Assembly: GCA_015065505.1 (NCBI GenBank)
Contig: SVQE01000024.1
Coordinates: forward strand, 1 to 36,755
DNA: 36,755 nucleotides
From: Oscillospiraceae bacterium
GTDB lineage: Bacteria > Bacillota > Clostridia > Oscillospirales > Acutalibacteraceae
Reading direction: 5' to 3'
The position numbers and the translations under genes were made by a program. Shown here piece after piece: positions 32,310 to 36,755 of the stretch; within the stretch, counting starts at the first letter, position 1; every line of letters starts with the position of its first letter. The notes under the pieces were generated by a model, which was given only the letters and a program-made list of their open reading frames with translations, searched no databases and was not told the DNA's origin.

Positions 32310-33809
32310 ATGGAAAAATATATTATGTCGCTTGACCAAGGAACAACAAGCTCACGCGCAATTATTTTTAACAAGCAGGGCGAAATTGTTGCAAAAAGGC
32401 AGAACGAATTCACCCAATACTATCCTAAAAACGGATGGGTTGAGCACGACCCCAATGAAATTCTTTTTTCAATGGTAAGCGCTATGATGGGCTGTATCAG
32501 AACAACCGATATCAAGCCCAGCCAGATTGCAGGAATTGGTATAACAAACCAGAGAGAAACAACCATTATCTGGGATAAGGAAACCGGAAACCCGATTTAT
32601 AACGCAATCGTTTGGCAGTGCAGAAGAACTGCTGATTACTGCGAGGAGCTTAAGGCTGACGGACTTTCGGACTATATCAAAAACACAACAGGTCTTTTGA
32701 TAGACGCATATTTCAGCGCAACAAAAATCAAATGGATTCTTGATAATGTTGATGGCGCAAGAGAAAAAGCAGAAAAGGGCGAGCTTCTTTTCGGAACAAT
32801 CGATACCTGGCTTATCTGGAATTTAACAGGCGGCAAGGTTCATGTAACCGATTATTCAAATGCCTGCAGAACAATGCTTTTCGATATTGATAAGCTCTGC
32901 TGGGACGAATATCTCTGCAAGAAGCTCGATATTCCGATGAACATTCTTCCCGAGGTTAAGCCCTCAAGCTGTGTTTACGGCGAGGTTGGACATATTACGG
33001 GAATTGAAGAGCTTGCAGGTATTCCTATCGCAGGCGCTATCGGCGACCAGCCCGGTGCTCTTTTCGGTCAGGCTTGCTTTGAAAAGGGCCAGGCTAAAAA
33101 CACATACGGAACAGGCTGCTTCCTTCTTATGAACACGGGCGAAGAAAGAATTGCAAGCAAATCAAATCTTCTTTCGGGTATTGCCTGGGGTCTTGACGGA
33201 AAAATTACCTACGACCTTGAAGGCTCTGCATTCAACGCAGGCTCGGTTATCAAATGGCTCAGAGATGAGCTTGAGCTTATTTCTACGGCAAAGGAATGCG
33301 ACGACCTTGCAGAAGAGGTTGAGGATACAAACGGCTTATATCTTGTTCCTGCATTCACAGGTCTCGGCGCACCCTATTGGGATATGTATGCAAGAGGAAT
33401 TATGATTGGTATCACCCGTTCAATCAACAAGCGCCACGTCTGCCGCGCAGTTCTTGAAAGCATAACCTATCAGATGACCGACCTTCTTGAAGCTATGATG
33501 AGCGACAGCGAAATTATGCTTAAGGACCTTCGCGTTGACGGCGGCGCATCAATTTCAGATATTATGATGCAGATGCAGGCTGATATGACGGGCTGCAATG
33601 TAAACCGTCCCGTAAACCGCGAGGCAACCGCGCTCGGCGCAGCATATCTTGCAGGTCTTGCAACAGGCGTTTGGAAGAACACCGATGAAATCGAAGAAAA
33701 CCGCAAGGTTGACAAGATTTTCGTTCCCTCAATGCCTTCGGATGTCAGAAATAAGAAGTATGCCGACTGGAAACGCGCTGTTGAGCGTTCAAGAAACTGG
33801 GAAAGATAA
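32310..33809 (+). CDS. glpK: Glycerol kinase
   Basis: A 499-residue FGGY kinase that makes sn-glycerol 3-phosphate from glycerol and ATP. Seen: [19 protein letters not shown] at the N-terminus, [54 protein letters not shown], and [16 protein letters not shown] near 410. All are classical GlpK blocks, and length is normal. The second ATG is used because AGAGG is 7 nt before it and only 1 nt before the first ATG. No glpF or glpD is adjacent. Expression is probably controlled through the leader hairpin. Confidence 0.98.
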   Translation: MEKYIMSLDQGTTSSRAIIFNKQGEIVAKRQNEFTQYYPKNGWVEHDPNEILFSMVSAMMGCIRTTDIKPSQIAGIGITNQRETTIIWDKETGNPIYNAIVWQCRRTADYCEELKADGLSDYIKNTTGLLIDAYFSATKIKWILDNVDGAREKAEKGELLFGTIDTWLIWNLTGGKVHVTDYSNACRTMLFDIDKLCWDEYLCKKLDIPMNILPEVKPSSCVYGEVGHITGIEELAGIPIAGAIGDQPGALFGQACFEKGQAKNTYGTGCFLLMNTGEERIASKSNLLSGIAWGLDGKITYDLEGSAFNAGSVIKWLRDELELISTAKECDDLAEEVEDTNGLYLVPAFTGLGAPYWDMYARGIMIGITRSINKRHVCRAVLESITYQMTDLLEAMMSDSEIMLKDLRVDGGASISDIMMQMQADMTGCNVNRPVNREATALGAAYLAGLATGVWKNTDEIEENRKVDKIFVPSMPSDVRNKKYADWKRAVERSRNWER

Positions 33810-33838
33810 AAAATTATTAAAGAGTTTTTAATTAGTTC

Positions 33839-33866
33839 TTGATATTATAAATCACTGTGATATAAT
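33839..33866 (+). promoter_or_regulatory. Promoter of the Ldh2-family gene
   Basis: TTGATA, 16 nt, TGTGA-TATAAT, 31 nt before the ATG. Confidence 0.82.
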
Positions 33867-33897
33867 AAAGCGAATTTAATTTAAGGAGTATAAAACT

Positions 33898-35061
33898 ATG
33901 GCAAAAATGGTATGCCCTTGGGGATTAATCACTGATTTTGTAACCGACGCTTTTGTTGGCTACGGCATTCCCGAGGAAGAAGCAAAAATGTGCACAGACG
34001 TTCTTCTTGAATCAGATAAAAGAGGAATTGAAAGCCACGGCTGTAACAGATTCAAGCCCATTTATTTAGACAGAATCAAGGCAGGAATCCAGTCACCCAC
34101 AACCAACTTTGAGATTCTCAAGGAAACCGAAACAACTGCAGTTGTTGACGGTCACAACGGAATGGGTCAGGTTATCGGCACAAAGGCTATGCAGATGGCT
34201 ATTGATAAGGCTAAGAAATACGGTATGGGTATGGTTGTTGTTCGTAATTCCTGCCACTACGGTATTGCAGGCTACTACACCTCAATGGCAACAGAAAACG
34301 GCTGCATCGGTATGACGGGAACAAATGCGCGTCCCTCAGTTGCACCCACCTTCGGAACAGAGGGTATGTTCGGAACAAACCCGTTCACACTCGGCGTTCC
34401 CTCGGACGAGGCATTCGACTTTAACTTTGACTGCGCAACCTCAATCACCCAGAACGGTAAGATTGAATACTATGCAAGAATTGATGAGCCCGTTCATCCC
34501 GGAACAATCATCAATATCGACGGAACACCCGTTGAAGGCGACGCAGGCGTTGCACTCGGCAAAATCAGAAACGGCACAGCTGCTTTAACAACTCTCGGCG
34601 GTATCGGCGAGGCTCTCGGCGGCTATAAGGGCTACGGCTTTGCTATGTTCGTTGAGTTCTTATCCTCAGTTCTTCAGGACGGCGAATACGGAAAGGCACT
34701 TGACGGTAAGGACGAGGAAGGCAATATCAGACCTTATCACCTCGGCCACTTCTTCATCGCAATCGACACAAACCACTTCCTCGGCGAAGAGCTTTGCAGA
34801 AAAAAGACAGGCGATATTATCAGAACTGTTCGCGCTTCAAGAAAAGCACCCGGCGAAGAGAAGATTTATATCGCAGGCGAAAAGGAATACAACATCTGGA
34901 AAGAGCGCGAGCCCAGCGGTGTTCCGATTAATGAAAGCGTTCAGGGCGAGCTTAACGCAGTTAGGGACGAGCTTGGTCTTGACTACACATTCCCGTGGGA
35001 AGAGGGATATAACGGCTACGAAAGCGATTATGTTCCTTCAGCACATATAGAAAGAAAGTAA
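33898..35061 (+). CDS. Ldh2/MDH2 family malate/L-lactate-type dehydrogenase
   Basis: A 387-residue NAD(P)-dependent oxidoreductase of the LDH2/MDH2 family (Pfam Ldh_2), unrelated in fold to classical lactate or malate dehydrogenases. Seen: KRGIESHGCNRFKPIY (substrate Ser-His-Gly block), VVVRNSCHYGIAGYY with the likely catalytic His, TNARPSVAPTFGTEGMFGTNPF, and LGGYKGYGFAMFVEFLSS. AAGGAG lies 9 nt before the ATG. Family members act on malate, lactate, sulfolactate, ureidoglycolate or 2,3-diketogulonate. A malic enzyme next door favours malate and oxaloacetate, but that is inference. Confidence 0.92.
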   Translation: MAKMVCPWGLITDFVTDAFVGYGIPEEEAKMCTDVLLESDKRGIESHGCNRFKPIYLDRIKAGIQSPTTNFEILKETETTAVVDGHNGMGQVIGTKAMQMAIDKAKKYGMGMVVVRNSCHYGIAGYYTSMATENGCIGMTGTNARPSVAPTFGTEGMFGTNPFTLGVPSDEAFDFNFDCATSITQNGKIEYYARIDEPVHPGTIINIDGTPVEGDAGVALGKIRNGTAALTTLGGIGEALGGYKGYGFAMFVEFLSSVLQDGEYGKALDGKDEEGNIRPYHLGHFFIAIDTNHFLGEELCRKKTGDIIRTVRASRKAPGEEKIYIAGEKEYNIWKEREPSGVPINESVQGELNAVRDELGLDYTFPWEEGYNGYESDYVPSAHIERK

Positions 35062-35062
35062 T

Positions 35063-35178
35063 TAGTGAAGAGTGAAGAATGAAAAGTGAAGAGTTTCGGG
35101 ACCTGCGGTCGGCTATTATAATCGGGCGCGGGCAGAGCCCGCCATCAACTCTTAACTCTTAATTCTACACTCTTAACT
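35063..35178. repeat. Heptamer repeat locus 7 (two-armed, AACTCTT type)
   Basis: Left arm AGTGAAG, AGTGAAG, AATGAAA, AGTGAAG, AGTTTCG. Right arm AACTCTT, AACTCTT, AATTCTA, CACTCTT, AACT. The arms are roughly complementary when inverted. The short core holds a GGGCGCGGGCAGAGCCCGCC hairpin. The left arm begins 2 nt after the upstream stop codon. The right arm runs into TATAAT (35178-35183), which could serve as a -10 for the malic enzyme gene. Confidence 0.85.
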
Positions 35179-35204
35179 ATAATAAAACGAAAGGTTTATT
35201 ATTT

Positions 35205-36383
35205 ATGGATTATCGTAAGGAATCACTCAGACTTCACGGCGAATGGAAGGGCAAGGTTGAGGTTGTTGCCAGAGCTAAGGTTGGCGACAGAGATGCTCTT
35301 TCACTTGCATACACCCCCGGCGTTGCAGAGCCCTGCCTTGCAATCGAAGAGGATTACTCAAAGAGCTGGGAGCTCACACGCCGTTGGAATATGGTTGCCG
35401 TTATTACAGACGGCACCGCAGTATTAGGTCTCGGCGACATCGGTCCCGAGGCAGGAATGCCTGTTATGGAGGGCAAATGTGTTCTTTTCAAGGAGTTCGG
35501 CGATGTTGACGCATTCCCTCTCTGCGTAAGAACAAAGGATGTTGATGAAATCGTTGAAACTATTTACAATATCAGCGGTTCATTCGGCGGAATCAACCTT
35601 GAGGATATTGCCGCACCGAGATGCTTCGAGATTGAAGAGAAGCTCAAGGAGCGCTGCGACATTCCGATTTTCCACGACGACCAGCACGGAACTGCAGTTG
35701 TTGTTTCTGCTGCACTTATCAACGCAACAAAGCTTATCGGCAAGCCTATTTCACGCTGCAAGGCTGTTATCAACGGCTCGGGCGCTGCAGGCGTTGCAAT
35801 CGCTAAGCTTCTTATGACACTCGGTCTTAAGGATGTTATTCTTTGCGACAGAACAGGCGCTATCTATGAAGGCAGAGAAAACCTCAATCCTTCAAAAGAG
35901 GCTATTGCAAGGGTTACCAACAGAGGAATGACAAAGGGCGGTCTTGAAGAGGCAATCAAGGGCACTGATATTTTCATCGGTGTTTCCGCACCCGGTGTTC
36001 TCACACAGGAAATGATTAAAACAATGAATCCCGACCCGATTGTTCTTGCCATGGCTAACCCCACACCCGAAATTATGCCCGACCTTGCTAAGAAGGCAGG
36101 TGCTAAAATCGTCGGAACAGGCCGTTCGGACTTCCCGAATCAGATTAACAACGTTGTTGCCTTCCCCGGCATTTTCAGAGGTGCGCTCGATGTTCGCGCA
36201 AGCGCTATTACAGAGAATATGAAAATCGCTGCCGCTTATGCTATCGCATCACTTGTTGATGAAGACAGACTTGAGCCCGATTACATTCTCCCCTACGCTT
36301 TCGACCCGAGAATTAAAGACACCGTTGCAAAGGCAGTTGCAGAAGCTGCAATCAAGGACGGCGTTGCAAGAATAAAGAAATAA
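35205..36383 (+). CDS. Malic enzyme (NAD(P)-dependent, decarboxylating)
   Basis: A 392-residue short bacterial malic enzyme that converts malate to pyruvate and CO2. Seen: LAYTPGVAEPCLAI near 38 (catalytic Tyr), VITDGTAVLGLGDIGPEAGM, PIFHDDQHGTAVVVSAAL (metal-binding Asp pair), the dinucleotide loop VINGSGAAGVAIAKLL near 190, and LAMANPTPEIMP. Length fits the single-domain group without the phosphotransacetylase tail. The ribosome site is a modest AAAGG 10 nt upstream. A strong terminator follows. Cofactor choice cannot be told by eye. With the Ldh2-type enzyme before it, it suggests a malate node between pyruvate and oxaloacetate. Confidence 0.96.
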   Translation: MDYRKESLRLHGEWKGKVEVVARAKVGDRDALSLAYTPGVAEPCLAIEEDYSKSWELTRRWNMVAVITDGTAVLGLGDIGPEAGMPVMEGKCVLFKEFGDVDAFPLCVRTKDVDEIVETIYNISGSFGGINLEDIAAPRCFEIEEKLKERCDIPIFHDDQHGTAVVVSAALINATKLIGKPISRCKAVINGSGAAGVAIAKLLMTLGLKDVILCDRTGAIYEGRENLNPSKEAIARVTNRGMTKGGLEEAIKGTDIFIGVSAPGVLTQEMIKTMNPDPIVLAMANPTPEIMPDLAKKAGAKIVGTGRSDFPNQINNVVAFPGIFRGALDVRASAITENMKIAAAYAIASLVDEDRLEPDYILPYAFDPRIKDTVAKAVAEAAIKDGVARIKK

Positions 36384-36387
36384 GTTA

Positions 36388-36421
36388 AAAAGCCCGCAGG
36401 AAAAATCCTGCGGGGTTTTTA
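36388..36421 (+). terminator. Malic enzyme gene terminator
   Basis: CCCGCAGGA, loop AAAA, TCCTGCGGG: a 9-bp GC-rich stem followed by G and a run of T's. Confidence 0.95.
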
Positions 36422-36451
36422 TTATTCCGGTTTTTCATATTATTTAAAAAA

Positions 36452-36546
36452 GCGATATATTGCGCGAGACGCAATGCGATATTTTGAACCTTGTTCAAAG
36501 CGATATTGTTTGCAAAGCAAACAGCGATATTTTTTGCAAGCAAAAA
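36452..36546. repeat. GCGATAT-hairpin array, exact 24-nt period
   Basis: GCGATAT occurs at 36452, 36476, 36500 and 36524. After each comes a 16- or 17-nt perfect hairpin of different sequence: ATTGCG-cgaga-CGCAAT, TTTGAAC-ctt-GTTCAAA, TGTTTGC-aaa-GCAAACA, TTTTTGC-aa-GCAAAAA. It lies downstream of a terminator in a non-coding stretch. Confidence 0.93.
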
Positions 36547-36576
36547 GTTAATATACCAACAACCGCAAGGGTATAA

Positions 36577-36755
36577 TTGTAGGCGCGGCGCCCTACAAAT
36601 CGTTAAATAATATGAATACTAAACCTTTGGCGCATTATCGCGCCCCGAGAACGCGCAACTCGAAACGCGCAACGCGCAACTATGTATACAGGGGTCAGAC
36701 CCCTGTATACGCTAAGGCGTTGTTGCAACGGCGCGTCGAGGGCGTCGCGCCCTAC
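36577..36755. repeat. Mosaic repeat tract: GTAGGG module, heptamer locus 8, 13-bp palindrome, GTAGGG module
   Basis: TTGTAGGCGC/GGCGCCCTACAA is a collapsed inverted-repeat pair (36577-36598). About 36590-36646 matches, inverted, the module at 23825-23880. Heptamers ACGCGCA, ACTCGAA, ACGCGCA, ACGCGCA follow at 36651-36678. GTATACAGGGGTC-a-GACCCCTGTATAC is a perfect palindrome at 36684-36710. The last 33 bp are an exact inverted copy of 23875-23907, cut by the window edge. No gene is visible here. Confidence 0.88.

Noticed and set aside
36452-36546. CRISPR array
   Set aside because: The constant unit is only 7 nt, the spacers are themselves palindromes, and no cas gene is present.

Overview
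The window looks like a chromosomal segment of a gut-type Clostridia (Oscillospiraceae/Ruminococcaceae-like Firmicute). The pointers are strong AGGAG-type ribosome binding sites, TTGACA/TATAAT promoters, ECF-type vitamin transport (a group I ECF operon and a riboswitch-controlled ThiT), Fhs, TsaE-TsaB, MreB/RodA, VanW-type secreted proteins with FN3 domains, and AT-leaning codon use. There are 29 supported protein genes, one of them cut by the left edge. I see no tRNA, rRNA, CRISPR array or phage genes.

Layout. (1) 1-8194, minus strand: recD2, an mreB homologue, an ECF transporter operon (T component, fused double ATPase, S component), an M20 peptidase and a partial DUF2804 gene. (2) 8295-9068, plus: a Fic protein. 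(3) 9140-20412, minus: thiT behind a complete promoter, TPP riboswitch and terminator; vanW; an L-arabinose catabolic set (araD, araA, an FGGY kinase); a 1250-residue secreted subtilase; a small membrane protein. (4) 20680-23766, plus: a lipoprotein, a large secreted protein and a 46-codon peptide gene behind it. (5) 24050-27555, minus: fhs-tsaE-tsaB and rpiB. (6) 27968-29137, plus: rodA. (7) 29376-31793, minus: a lone ABC-2 permease, aroK and aroE. (8) 31893-36383, plus: acpP, glpK, an Ldh2-family dehydrogenase and malic enzyme.

Together these are housekeeping functions (tRNA t6A modification, one-carbon metabolism, shikimate pathway, cell elongation, acyl carrier) mixed with sugar use. The arabinose genes give D-xylulose 5-phosphate, RpiB belongs to the same pentose phosphate pool, GlpK feeds glycerol into glycolysis, and the Ldh2-type enzyme with malic enzyme links malate and pyruvate.

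The most unusual content lies between genes. Eight loci carry 7-bp tandem repeats (AACTCGG, AATTCGT, AACTCTT, ACGCGCA types) around a shared AGCGAGTAACCG-like core. They sit almost exactly at gene 3' ends and in aroE supply the last codons. Three other inverted-repeat element types are present, one of which encodes the end of tsaB. At the right edge is an exact 24-nt-period array in which a constant GCGATAT alternates with four hairpins of unrelated sequence.
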